Positions 53,601 through 64,000 of a DNA stretch of 64,000 nucleotides are shown piece by piece. The first letter of the stretch is position 1, and the number at the start of each line of letters is the position of its first letter. The stretch is from Antennarius striatus (lineage: Eukaryota; Chordata; Actinopteri; Lophiiformes; Antennariidae): NCBI RefSeq assembly GCF_040054535.1, contig NC_090777.1, positions 6,977,501 to 7,041,500 on the forward strand, read 5' to 3'. A program made the position numbers and the translations under genes. A model generated the notes under the pieces. The model was not told where the DNA came from. It saw only the letters and a list, made by a program, of their open reading frames with translations, and made no database searches.

Positions 53601-56351
53601 AGATGTGTTGCACTGCATGAGGCAAATAGTGGTCACACCAGACACTGACTGGTTCTGAGTCGCCAGACCCCCAATAAAGCAAAAAAACCCCCCAAAAACT
53701 GCAAATTATAGGGTGGCCTTTTATTGTGGGCAGTATAAGGTATACCTGTGCACTAATCATGATGTTAGATCAGCATCTTGATGTGGTACACCTGTGAGGT
53801 AGCATGGATTATCTCAGCAAAGCAGAAGTGTTCACTATCACACATTCACGATGACGGATTTTTTAAAAAAAATGCAACTTTTTAAAAACGATTCGCGTCC
53901 ACACGACATCGTTTTCAAAAAAATCTCCGCCCACACGTAAACGCAGCAGTGCGTTTTCGAGGACGGCTATAAGCATGCCAAATCATGTGGTGGCAGTATT
54001 GAGTCAAATTTTATCCAATTTGTCTGAATCCTATCGGAGCTTGGAAAAGGACAAGTTGATGTAACGGCATGTAAAAAGAGTGACATGTCACTTTGTGTCA
54101 AGTTGTGATTAGGGCTGGTTTTTTAATCTGTTTGTCTAGTTTTCATAATACTGAAGTATCCTGCATAATTTGCACACGTTTGACTGATTTTCTTAAGGTT
54201 AATTTAAATAGTGGGCAGGCCTTTCATATCTTTTTCTGTATGTGACCCTCTCTGAAAATTGTTTGGACACCCCTGCAGTATATAAACCTGTCCATTTATA
54301 TTGGCATAGTTAATACAACAGACATTTAAAGTTGCAAGTTCCTAAAAATTCAGAATTGCTTGAATGTATCAAGGCTTAAATGTTCTGTATGTTATGTTGA
54401 AAGGCAGCAGGAAGTCTGGCTGCTGGTGATAGTATCAAACAAACTGTGGTCAAAGAATGTTTGGAGGAAGCCTGTATCCCAGTGGCCATTGCTGAAAAGG
54501 CCCAACCTGTATCCACAGTAAGGTGGGTTGAATACCATGACTTCTTTCAAAAGAAGCCTGTTAAAGGATACATCTGTATTTTAATAGTAAGAAAATCTGT
54601 CTATTGTATTGAATATGTCACAGAACTCCACTGTTTTCTAAAAGCTCTTAAGGGACACTGTATTTCTGCATTTCAAATTCCCCACAGGACAAGCTTTTGG
54701 GGGAAAATTTAGTTGTCACCCACATTATCGAAACAACAAAAACATTGTTTTGATTACATCACTGTTGTACAAATGGTGGTTAGCATCTGAGGAGGACAGA
54801 TATGTTAATATTGCCATCAACGCTTTTGTACCCACACGTTTGTAAGAAAATTGAGAAATGCATTGCAGTCTATTTGCTGAATGTCATATACAGTACATAG
54901 GGACAAATAGTAAAGCCAATGGGGTATAAGTCCCTGGTTTGGAACTTGAAAGAGACTTGCAATTATGTGAAAAGAAGATAGCATATCATTATAGACTTTT
55001 TTTAAGTAGCACACTTAAAAAGAACATTTTGAATCGAAAATAGGAGGATTTAATCATGTTTTCTTGTCATCACTTGCTAAGCTTGAAGAATTGGTATGTT
55101 ATTTTATAGTTGTTGTTTCAAACATTCGGTCACCGTTTGAAAGAGACAGTATGTGATTGTGCAAGGACTGCTACATTTAGAACTCATAACTCTGAACAAT
55201 GATTATGAACTTAATGATAATTGATGACTGTTTTTTCAAAAGAAGAAACAACATTATTTAGTCCCACAATGAGGAAATTATTTTATTTCATATAGACAAA
55301 CATTGGTACAGTACTTAGCTTGCTAAAAAATAATAGAAGAAAAGGAGCGTCATCTTGCTTAAAGTGAGACCAATAAACAAATGAGTAAAATCAGTTCATT
55401 TAAATAGATTCCAGTCAATAGCTCTGTCAGTTTTATCGTTACTCATCCTCAATTTGTTTAGGTGATTTTATAGAGTAGTGTGGGTATGCACTGAGATAGT
55501 TTAAACATGTTTACACTGTCCCTTATGCACTGAATTTTTATCGTCCCCGTTACCCACACCCCCCTAAGTGACTAAGTCACTAGCTAACTAGCACAACCAA
55601 TATTGTCTCTAGACATTTTAATGCAAAATAAATAAAATGTAGATATTTTGTTTGTAGAGGAAAATGAAAATGGTCACTGTGACAATTGATCAATTTCTTC
55701 GAGGGGTGAACCCAGACCCTGCCTTTCAGTTTGTCTAATGAACAACTGATGGTGTTGTTCCATTCCACAGAAATACTCATCCTGATACAATGTTGAAGAC
55801 TTTGCTGATAAAAAAAATGACATTCCTCCAGATCCCATAACAACCTTGTTTGATATATTTTCTAGCTATACCCACGTTCATGATGAGGAGGTGTTTGCAA
55901 AGAGTTTGTTCACATTTGATTTGGAACTTCCTATGGATTTCAAGCCCAAAGTAGGTGACGGAGAGGTGCAAGACTTCTACCTACTGCCCATCGACAAGGT
56001 TAGTATTCCTAACCTATAGCACCTAGTACGACCACTATTCCTGTGAAATAACAATACTGTGTTCATCTTACCACAAACCAGCATGTTACTACTGTATGTT
56101 GGGTGATCATAATTCAGGTAAAAGAACTGGTGGCTACTGGTGAATTCAAACCAAACTGTGCCATGGTGGTCTTGGACTTCCTCATCAGACACTCATTTAT
56201 TGATCCAGACATAGGTTTGTGGTCATCTACACAATTTCCTCTGATGATATCATGTACTTCAGAACTGCTTTCTTAAGTTATATGCTATTGTTTCATTTCA
56301 GACTCAAGCTATCAGGATTTTGTGACAGGACTCCATCAGACATTAGAATAA
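50694..56351 (+). CDS. Nudix hydrolase, DUF4743/YJR142W type, eight exons
   Basis: Exons 50694-50763, 50863-51104, 51680-51743, 51818-51948, 54404-54522, 55866-55998, 56118-56214 and 56302-56351 join in consistent phases to 301 residues. The N-terminal half (FEISNAKVGWVHPRVSSLL, WRDEKSNVMPKFGDRPLMWM) is the DUF4743-like region. GVHINGYT, CMWLARRSYNKQTY and GLLDHVAAG lead into the Nudix box GSLAAGDSIKQTVVKECLEE then ACI. Compared with GX5EX7REUXEEXGU, the first Glu is Asp, Arg is Lys and the late Gly is Cys, while the EXXEE metal ligands remain. LFTFDLELPMDFKP and ATGEFKPNCAMVVLDFLIRH close the fold. Yeast YJR142W and plant relatives hydrolyse damaged thiamin diphosphate forms, so a thiamin-repair role is inferred. 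The ATG at 50694 is the first in frame; its basic N-terminus could be a weak targeting signal. Introns hold a dead Tc1. Confidence 0.88.
52351..53846 (+). mobile_element. Second Tc1-like transposon, right terminus lost
   Basis: The left end CTCAACAAAAATATAAACGC is that of a common fish Tc1 family. Inner inverted repeat sequence at 52487-52595 (GATAGTGAGCACTTCTGC, AGATGCTGATCTGACATC) returns inverted at 53744-53846. The outer 130 bp or so of the right repeat are missing, replaced at 53847 by TIR element family 3. Confidence 0.85.
52650..53648 (+). pseudogene. Tc1 transposase with three in-frame stops
   Basis: A single frame of 333 codons runs without frameshift but has stops at 53058-53060, 53385-53387 and near 53490. 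The helix-turn-helix region (GLSTRSVARALTVHFSTISR), first catalytic Asp (VLFTDESQFTLF), second Asp (LMFQQDNAWPH) and Glu (SPDMSPIEHVWD) are all present. Point stops with intact spacing point to gradual decay by substitution. Confidence 0.88.
53847..54040 (+). mobile_element. TIR element family 3, partial
   Basis: GATGACGGATTTTTT, TCCACACGACATCG, CCACACGTAAACGCAGCAGTG and GAGTCAAATTTTATCCAAT match the left half of 43658-44107. Confidence 0.7.
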
Positions 56352-57487
56352 AGTTGAAAACTGAACTTGTTGTCAAACCTCAAAGTAAAATCTGTGACAT
56401 TGTAGTTGAAGGCATTAAGATTAAGACTAATTCAGATTTATTTGACCAGTCTAGTTTTACATTTATCACAGAAAATGGTAAATTAGCTTAGCAAAATCAA
56501 AATCTGTCATCATCCTTCAAGAGCTTATCAAGCATAATAACTGAAGGCTGAAGCAGTCATTGAGCTTAAGGGAATGATTGACATGATGGTAAGTGAACTG
56601 AATGTGAGATCCAGGGCTGAGTTTTCAGTGACAACAAAGATTGGCCTTAAAATGTTGATGATGTTGAAAGATCCAGGGACCCCTTCACAAGAGACTTAAT
56701 AGATAAATGATGGAAGTTTGACCCACACTATTCCAATTCATGTCTCTTGTCTTTTTAAATTTTGTAAAAAAAAATTGACCTGAAGTTTTTTCATTTTCGA
56801 TGTTGTTACACCATCATCAGTGTCGACGAAGCTTTATAACATTGTAACATAGGTTTTACACATCAAATGTGAAAATTTACATTTCTCAGTCTCTGCAGCT
56901 TCATGCTTCAATCACCCAGTAATATCTTTAACTGGGCACTGGAGCACCCACAGGACATCCATGCTGCTGGTAATTGAAAGTGTGATTTTCTTGCTGTGTG
57001 TCAACAGTTCTAACAAGTATGCCACCCCTTCATCAATTGAACATTTGATCTTTCCCATCAGCTAACTCCAGTGAGAGGCTTTATGTATGTGCAGAGTAGA
57101 CCAGTGATGATTATCAGGAAAAACATGCATCTAGGGAATATTAGGTCATGTTGGACCGTAGTGGTGGCGCGCCGGGGGTGCAGCGGCTCTGGACCAACTA
57201 CCCATCTGGCCTTGTAATTAATTTTGTTGTACCATCACTGTGTGTGTATAATGACAAATAAAGTTTGACTTTTGATGGATTTGTTGAACTGATTGAGCTG
57301 TGTTGTATTCAAAACTGTGAGCTGTCAGCAATATACATATTGGTCATTGTACACAATGACTGGAATCCTCCTTTTCCCTGGTTATTTTGTTCTCCTTCCA
57401 CCCCTTTAACACACTGTTGTGCATCCACATTTAGGTACATAGCAATGAGTGGCCATCTTGTTCTGCATTTAAAGTTTAAATTGGTGA

Positions 57488-57537
57488 GTTCATAAAGGAC
57501 TGCAGTTTCAATTTTAACGTTGCAGTCCTTAATGAAC
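57488..57537. repeat. Palindrome 1 downstream of the Nudix gene
   Basis: 17-bp arms GTTCATAAAGGACTGCA and TGCAGTCCTTAATGAAC with one mismatch and a 16-base loop. Confidence 0.85.
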
Positions 57538-57758
57538 TTGCCTGTTGCATGACATCATGCGTTTTGTAGGGTATATTCTGTTCTGCCTCTATTCATGACA
57601 TTACATCGTCATACACAGATTTTGTATATGCATGTGAATGTTGGTGTAGATGTAATGAAATTTATCAAGGAAAACTGCCAATATTGCCACTCTTAATGTT
57701 ATATTTTTTAAGTTGTGTTGTTTATATACAGTATACTATTATAAAGGCCAGTTGCAAA

Positions 57759-57802
57759 GGTTAAATAACCCAAGACTAATTGCAGTCTTGGGTTATTTAA
57801 CC
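57759..57802. repeat. Palindrome 2 downstream of the Nudix gene
   Basis: Perfect 19-bp arms GGTTAAATAACCCAAGACT and AGTCTTGGGTTATTTAACC around a 6-base loop. Confidence 0.9.
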
Positions 57803-58307
57803 CAAATTTCCAGGAGGTGACACATTTGTTAATTTCAATACTGTAAAAATAAAAATATAATTTTCACAACAGGACAAGAATACAAGGAAAAATCCAGTCT
57901 GCAGAGTATCAATGTTTACCATCCCTCCAGGGATCTGTCAGTTCAGTCAAGCAGCAAAATGAACTGCAGACCTTGTACATTCTAGGCAGTTTATTTCAAA
58001 TTCCTCCCCGCTGATCAGCATTACAGAACATTTTCTCATAGAATTTCCTTCCTTAGTTGTCACTCATGAACACCTAAATAATCAGGATTGAAGTTTGTAG
58101 CAAAACTATGCAATAGCCCAGAATGCCATCTACCTCATTGCACTACTGTTTAGTCCTTTTTGTAAAATTTGTTACCTTAAAAAATTAATTACACTGAGCA
58201 AAATTAAACCAGAGAAATTAATTTTATATGCATCAATTTGACCAGTACTATTAGTCTGCTACAACTGCTTTGTCACTTCCTTATCTCAGCCAAGCTGAAT
58301 CTGATTT

Positions 58308-58347
58308 GCCAGATGTACTGCCATCTTCAGATAGCAGTACATCTGGC
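58308..58347. repeat. Palindrome 3 near the tpx2 3' end
   Basis: Perfect 14-bp arms GCCAGATGTACTGC and GCAGTACATCTGGC with a 12-base loop. It could be transcribed in the tpx2 3' UTR. Confidence 0.85.
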
Positions 58348-58827
58348 CAGCACTCTTATGGACAGACACAGATGGATGAGAATAAATGTACCATTTATTA
58401 ATGAAGGAACTGGACTTGACATAGAATATACTTTAGATATAAAATAAACTTGCACCTACAAAAGAAAACAAATTAGACCAGTAAAACAGATCAGTCCCAG
58501 AAAAATTACAATTGAGCTGTTGGTCAATATGTAAGGTACAGAGTACAGAAAAGATTCATTTAAATCTAGTCAAAATTAGTACATTTAAGCTGCATTGCCA
58601 TAAAACATTTAACAAACCAGAAGTAAGGATACATTGAGTATTACCTTGCTAAACTTGTGATTTCAATCCTGTCGGAATTTTAGATTTAAGACCCTTCTCA
58701 ACAGTAGTATGTATGTTTTAATAAAAATACAGCATGGAAAGAAAGCATTCAAAAAGGTCTAACGTCTGAAGTAGAAAAATTAGCAGAAATAAATGAAACA
58801 ATTTCAAAAGAGCCTGAAGGACACTCA

Positions 58828-61351
58828 TCACAGGCGGAAACGGTCAGAGAAGTTTGGTGACTGGGGAACAGTAAGAGGAACATCACTCTTCTTCAGCTCC
58901 ACAGATTTGTAGTGTCTGATGGGCTGAGCCTTGTGAACCTGGAGAAGAGATGAATACAACATGTCAATAGATTTTATTGTGGGTGGAAATAAACACAGGC
59001 GTTTTTGATCATACATTGACCAATTTAGAAGATATGCAGTAGGGAGACCAAGCATTTCAAACAGTGCCAATTTTGCAGGTTTTCCACTTAATGCATGTAG
59101 AATCTAACTGTCATACTTTTAAATGTGAGACAGTATCTAAAACAAAAATAAATAAGCAAGCAGCTTGGTGAGAAGGCAACAACTGTTGGGACAATTATTA
59201 GATAATGGAAGAAGTTCAAAATGACAGCTAATCTCCCTCGGTCTGGGGCTCATGCAAGATCTGTGATCACGAGGAAGGTGAGCGATGAGCCAAGTACTAC
59301 ATGGCCAGACTTAATTAACTCACTCGCCACCTGCACTTTGTAGCAATTGATCTCCTTCGGCAGACTTTCTCCGACATGCCGGACATTTATCCTTGTTTTC
59401 TGTTCTTGACCAAATGCAAATGCTTCACTCAGACTGATGCTGTGTTAGCTCGCAGATAATTGCTGACATAGGCAAATGTATTCGTGTCGTAAGCTGCCTA
59501 AATCAGGTACAACTTTCCATTATTGATAAAACCATGAATTCTGTATCACTGGGGATGTAGGCTCAGTGGTAGAGCGCATACTTCACATGTAAGCTGCCCA
59601 AGGTCCAATATCTGGCTTCCGCAGCTCTATGGGGGCAGAAGTCAGTGTCAACTGTAGGCCGGTCCCAAGTCTGGATAAATGCTAAAGGCTTGTGGCAGGA
59701 AGGGCATACGGTGTAAAAAAAAACTTAACATGAGTGTTTATCCAAGTTTTATAGAAACATGAACTCTGCTTTGTATTTGAAAATTCTGAGGGAGACTCCG
59801 GTTTACAATCTCAAGCAGACTTCAGTTATACAGCACAACTGTATTCCAAATCAAATTCCCTTCACTGCAACCCCTGGGCTGCAGAGAGTTGCTGTGGAGC
59901 TCACCACATTTACTATAGCTGCAAAAGCATTAAAAACATAGTGGACATTGAAAAGTAATATTTTGTAATTAAATTGTTCTTCTACCATGCCATTATGTGA
60001 TGGGGTGGTGGGAGCTGGCTCCACCAACCCTAACCCTTAACAGACTCATCAGCAGAGCTGGCACAGTGGTCGTCAGAGCCTGGAAAGTAGGACCATACCC
60101 AAGGCCAGGCCTATCATGAGTCACACCAGCAACCCCCTGCACAACACATTCTCTCAACAGAGAAGCTCCTTCAGCAGCAGACTGCAGACAGCCCTTCATC
60201 AGAGAGACTTTTTTTTAAACCAAAAATTAGTGTTTCTGTTATAACCAACTTATGTTGTACAGAGAGATGAGTTTAATTTATTCTGTGACTGAGCTTTTAA
60301 GTCTACTCGTAACTCAAACTAATTTTCCTCATTTAAATAACTACAATAATTTTGATCCATCCCAGCCTTGCAAGAAAGCACCAAACCCCCTAAACTATGG
60401 GGAAAAAATTGATTAACCAACCTGTTCCTGTGTATAATTAAGTATACACAAGTTACGTCAAAAATGATAAAGTACGACAAGAAACAAATTAGATGCAGTC
60501 TTAGCTGATGTCCACCAGCTGGAGGTGGTGTCCTGAAGCATGGCTCGTAACTTGGATTTTTGCTCATATGTAGAACAAAAACACAGACCAAGCAACAGCT
60601 CGTAATTCAAAAAACTTGTATGTCAAGTCGCTCACATGTCAAGGTAGTACCAATTATTTAAGAACACAAAAAGAAAACTTCTTTCTTAATGACTTTCAGG
60701 AGGATCAATATTTACAAACTCATAGAACACAATAGTCTGTGGGTCTTGAAATATTGGTCAAAATGCTCTAAAACTGATGGCAATATGTGGCCCTCTGCTG
60801 TGAAAACAGCCGGCAGCCAAGGGGTTAATTAATCACTGAGGATTCAATGTGTTTTGGTCTGTGTCACAGAACATGTCTAACCATGTCTAGCAGATGTCAG
60901 TCACAACTGATATTTACAGGAAAACCATAGCAAAGATGACAATGGTTTTGCCAGCATTTTTTGTCTAACTAAAAAACAACAAATTTTCAGAGCTGAGAAC
61001 GCGTCAAAAGAAATTCATACAATTCTGGAAAGGAATCCAGACAAACCCAGGCATAATTTTATCAAAACTTTCTGGATCGCAGTGTCAATTACACCTAAAC
61101 AAATGGATGCATTATTCACCTGCATCAGAGAATGGAATATAAATTTGCCAAGAATTTCCTTTCTAAATACTGTTTTGCAGGTACCTGTTCTTGCCGCAGC
61201 CTGGCAATATCCCTTTTCTCCTTCTGGCTCGCCTCTTGCCTCCGCTTCTCCTCCATCAATGTTCTGTGAGCTTCCTTCTCACTAACCACCTGGTCAAACT
61301 CTTGCCGCTCCAGTGCTCGTCGTTCTGTTGACAGTTCAAAAACCTCTGGAA
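58828..61351 (-). CDS. tpx2: TPX2, microtubule nucleation factor, last two exons (partial)
   Basis: Exons 61351-61185 and 58938-58828 join in phase 0; the stop is TGA at 58828-58830. The first gives [20 protein letters not shown] and a charged helix ending [10 protein letters not shown]. The second gives [20 protein letters not shown] and [16 protein letters not shown]. This is very close to the vertebrate TPX2 C-terminus, including the terminal SPxFSxRF motif. TPX2 activates and localises Aurora A and nucleates spindle microtubules. Its last 35 or so residues bind kinesin-5 (Eg5), and here that peptide is exactly the final exon. The 5' exons should lie beyond the right end of the window. The 2.2-kb last intron carries SINE and L2 debris. 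Confidence 0.93.
59549..59727 (+). mobile_element. tRNA-Ala-derived SINE-like element
   Basis: GGGGATGTAGGCTCAGTGGTAGAGCGC is an alanine-tRNA-like 5' half with a one-base insertion. The T-arm side is degenerate. The 3' part (GTAGGCCGGTCCCAAGTCTGG, GGCAGGAAGGGCATACGG, then poly-A) is shared with RTE/SINE 3' ends in fish. It is not a functional tRNA gene. Confidence 0.7.
60000..60225 (+). mobile_element. L2-type LINE C-terminal fragment
   Basis: In the plus strand LISRAGT, then [20 protein letters not shown] matches the end of L2-type LINE proteins. Frameshifted and short. Confidence 0.6.
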
Positions 61352-61496
61352 CTGGAAGGAAATAAAAGGCTTTAAACAGGGATGAGAGTAAAATGTTTTT
61401 CAGCTGAACTAGAAATGTTAAAACAATGATTTGGGGGTGAGGGTGGATTCAGATTTAGAGTGAAATAATTGATAAGAACAATAACTTCATAGACTT

Positions 61497-61822
61497 AGGC
61501 TGCGTTCAGACTGCAGGTAAATTCCAATCCGATTTCCTTTCAAATCTGATTTTTAGTGCCGACCGTCCACACGGTTTTTAGCAATGTGATCTTGCTCTGT
61601 TCAGACTGGGCCACATTATTGGCTGACCTGACAGATAGCAATGACGTCGGGGGGAGGCATCCTCCACGCTCCGCAATGCATATTGGCTCTTGCGGCACGT
61701 GGAGTTACATCATGGACAGTCAAAAACTGATCGCTGTGTTTGGAGCTGTTCGGATTGAGCTGCATCTGTTCAAATGCAATATGAAACTGCCTTCCGAATG
61801 TTGTTTCAATAACCCCTTTAAA
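61497..61822 (+). mobile_element. TIR element family 1, partial
   Basis: TGCGTTCAGACTGCAGG, CAGACTGGGCCACATTATTGG and GGAGCTGTTCGGATTGAGC are words of the element seen at 47110. It lacks one terminus. Confidence 0.65.
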
Positions 61823-62163
61823 TACAGTAATCCCTCGCATATTTGCGCTTCAAGATGCACGGCTTTACTGCATTGTGGATTTTTAGTAGGTAGTCACGTA
61901 ATCCGTATGCGCCTGCTATTGGCTCACAGCATCCGTGTGTGCATTGCAGCACATCAAAGAAACACTTTAAATCCAAATTGTTTTAAACAGTCTATTAGAG
62001 TCTGGGAAATGGTAATACAGATATAAGTTGATTTAATATTAGTATGGGGAGGGTTCAGAAACGTTTAAATTACCGTAAGTAATAAAATAGATAGTTTGTC
62101 GCTATACCGCGGAATTTTGTTTTTCACAGGTCATCCTGGAACGCATTAACCACAAATAACTGT
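61823..62163 (+). mobile_element. TIR element family 2, longest copy
   Basis: It starts TACAGTAATCCCTCGCAT and ends with an AACGCATTAACCACAAATAACTGTA-like terminus. Fragments of the same family are at 32530 and 36530. Non-coding. Confidence 0.65.
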
Positions 62164-62180
62164 AGTCTATGTATCTAGGG

Positions 62181-64000
62181 CAGGGGTCACCAACCCCGTG
62201 CCCGCAGGCACCAGGTCGCCCGCAGCGACCACATCAGTCGCCCGTATGCAAGTTCTAAAAATAGCACTAATTACAAATTAGCTCCGTCTAAAATTTTATT
62301 TGTGTTGCTATTCTTTTTTAATTACATTTACAGTGATATAAATTTAAAAACGAATACATAAAAACGTTTAAAAAAAGTACATCAAAAAAAAGTTTAATAT
62401 ACGAACTCTGACGTTGTATGGGTTGGAGGTCAGTCTAGTGCGCATGACAAACCAGCTTTGCTGAGAGGAGCTCATAAGCGCTGCTAAGATTAGGAGACGA
62501 ACGTGTTTTCTACCCACAGAAACATGGCAGAAAAAATGAAGAAAATTTATCAGTTTCACAGTGAATGGGAGGACGAGTTCTTTTTTACTAACATGAAAGA
62601 AAACCGTTTATCATTTGCTGTGCGACTGTGGCGACGGCTAAGCGGCACAACGTGGAGAGACACTTTCGTACATGCCACAAAAGCTACCATGCTAACTACC
62701 AACCAGGCAGCGCACTACGAACGGAAAAAAAAAGCCTGCGAGTTAAAGGCAGCTTTGGGCAAACGGCAGTCTTTTTTTGCGAGGCCGGTGAAAAACTCTC
62801 AAAAAGCAACCGAAGCCTCATTGAGAAGTACACATTTTTTCATAAAGAAGAAGAAGGCGTTCTCAGACGGGGAGGTTTTCAAAGAAGCAATGATGATTAT
62901 TGCGAACACTGTACTTAAAGATGAGAAGAATGGAACTGATATCCTCTCCACTCTGTCCGATGTCCAGCTGGGGGCGAGCACGATGGCTAGAAGAGTGCTA
63001 TGTCTGGGAACTTGACAGAGCAGCTGGACCGGGATCTGGCGAGGTGCAGCTGGTTTAGCATCCAGTGCGACGAGTCTATGGACAACAGCAGTACTGCACA
63101 GCTAATGATCTTTATTCGGATGGCATTTGATGATTTCTCCACTAAAGAAGAACTCCTGACACTACTGCCCCTGAAGACAACTACGAGGGGAATTTATAAT
63201 GCGGTAAAGAGTTTTTTTGCGGAGAAAAAAGTACCACTGCAAAAGTTGTTATCAGTGACTACAGACGGAGCTCCTGCTATGACCGGCCGGCATGCAGGAT
63301 TCATCGCACACTGTAAAGGTGACACAGACTTCCCACCATTACTGCATCATTCACCAGCAGGCGATATGTGCAAAAGTGACCGGCTTTGAGCATGTGATGA
63401 GTCCCATCGTGAAGATCATAAACGGCGTCCACTCCAAAGCGAAACAGCACAGGAGTTTCAAGGTGCTATTGGAGGAGCTTGTCAGCTGAATATAGTCACC
63501 TGTTACTGCACACAGAAATACGATGGCTGAGCAGGGGACAAATTTTGCAACGTTTTTTGTCACTAGGTGAAATCAGAGTTCATTCAGTCCAAAGGTGAAG
63601 ACACCTCTCTGCTGGAGGACACTGAGTGGATACTTGACCTTGCATTTTTAACTGACATCACTGGGAAACTAAATCTTTTGAACAGTGAGCTGCAGGGCAA
63701 AGGTAAGACTGTTGCTGACATGATAAGTTCTGTCAATGCATTTAAAGCCAAGATGACTATTTTCTCCATGCATTTACAGAGGAAAAAGGTGCTGCACTTT
63801 CCCTCTGTGTACTCAGTGCTGAAAGACAATGCTTCTGCATCTGAGACTTTTGACAAAACTGCAGAAAAGTACTCTCAAGTCATTAACAGACTTGAGCAAG
63901 AGTTTGAGAACATGTTTTGTGACTTTGATCAGCTTGAGCCATGTGTGTCATTCATTTCCAATCCTTTCATGCAAGTGGATACAACATGCATTGCTGAGAA
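62181..64000 (+). mobile_element. hAT transposon (BED-finger type), continues past window
   Basis: The terminus CAGGGGTCACCAACCC is typical of hAT elements in vertebrates. The transposase remnant starts at 62524. It lies in the tpx2 transcription unit in the opposite orientation and runs off the right edge. Confidence 0.8.
62524..64000 (+). pseudogene. hAT transposase (GTF2IRD2/ZBED-like), frameshifted
   Basis: Readable in patches: MAEKMKKIYQFHSEWEDEFF (62524), the end of a BED finger KRHNVERHFRTCHKSYH (about 62640, shifted frame), KKACELKAALGKRQSFFARP and VQLGASTMARRV (back in frame), LTEQLDRDLARCSWFSIQCD and ELLTLLPLKTTTRG with TTDGAPAMTG (63000-63330), CIIHQQAICAKVTG (63330-63490), then EDTEWILDLAFLTDITGKLN, LLNSELQGKGKTVADMIS and later parts to the window end. 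At least four frameshifts and several stops. The first BED Cys pair is lost by a shift. Confidence 0.83.

Larger units (their letters stand above)
56352..58827. other. Convergent intergenic region between the Nudix gene and tpx2
   Basis: No further gene was found. It holds a LINE tail (57180-57265, ATAATGACAAATAAAGTTTG) and three palindromes listed separately. An AATAAA overlaps the Nudix stop codon (56348-56353). Confidence 0.6.

Noticed and set aside
59549-59620. Functional tRNA-Ala gene
   Set aside because: The 5' half is tRNA-like but has an insertion, the T arm is degenerate and a SINE-type 3' tail follows.

Overview
This is a window of vertebrate nuclear DNA, almost certainly from a teleost fish. 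Genes have short exons with GT-AG introns, and the repeat load is fish-like: two Rex3 LINE copies with GATG tails, other RTE and L2/CR1-type LINEs, Tc1-like and hAT transposons, a tRNA-headed SINE and many small TIR elements. There is no prokaryotic operon structure, CRISPR array or phage.

Four host genes are supported. (1) pdyn (prodynorphin, + strand, coding exons 18284-18406 and 18860-19432), with a TATA box and a likely non-coding first exon. (2) gmeb2 (glucocorticoid modulatory element-binding protein 2, - strand), nine coding exons spread over 27827-49178 and predicting 502 residues. (3) A Nudix hydrolase of the DUF4743/YJR142W type (+ strand, eight exons, 50694-56351, 301 residues), divergent from gmeb2. 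(4) The last two exons of tpx2 (- strand, 58828-61351), with the rest lying beyond the right edge. From memory, human PDYN, GMEB2 and TPX2 are all on chromosome 20, so the block may preserve an old linkage group.

Left region (1-16 kb) is a repeat nest. A nearly intact Ty3/Gypsy element with a PNMA-like Gag lies at 241-9155 on the - strand. It has TG/CA LTRs, a 4-bp target duplication, a polypurine tract, a candidate primer site, a possible -1 frameshift heptamer between gag and pol, and one amber codon inside gag. It sits inside what looks like an older retroviral LTR. A SINE has inserted into only one of its LTRs. Next come a Rex3 tail, a small TIR element, a LINE with a restriction-like endonuclease flanked by 44-bp direct repeats, and an L2/CR1-like LINE.

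Middle region: pdyn has a large microsatellite cluster upstream. It is followed by a broken Rex3 copy (20.8-24.1 kb) and LINE debris. The gmeb2 introns hold an RTE LINE, a Tc1 element with a single frameshift, a second Rex3 copy split by a solo LTR, hAT remnants, and a Tigger element carrying a Kolobok (TTAA, THAP domain) element. Both Rex3 copies run into the same TIR element at the same junction.

Right region: the Nudix gene has a dead Tc1 in an intron, and three near-perfect palindromes lie in the 2.5 kb between it and tpx2. The tpx2 introns hold SINE, L2 and TIR fragments and a decayed BED-type hAT transposase that runs off the window. I found no clearly new biological system. The best leads are the recoding signals of the Gypsy element, the repeated Rex3/TIR-element chimera, the Kolobok TIR that includes THAP coding sequence, and the hairpin in the gmeb2 3' UTR.
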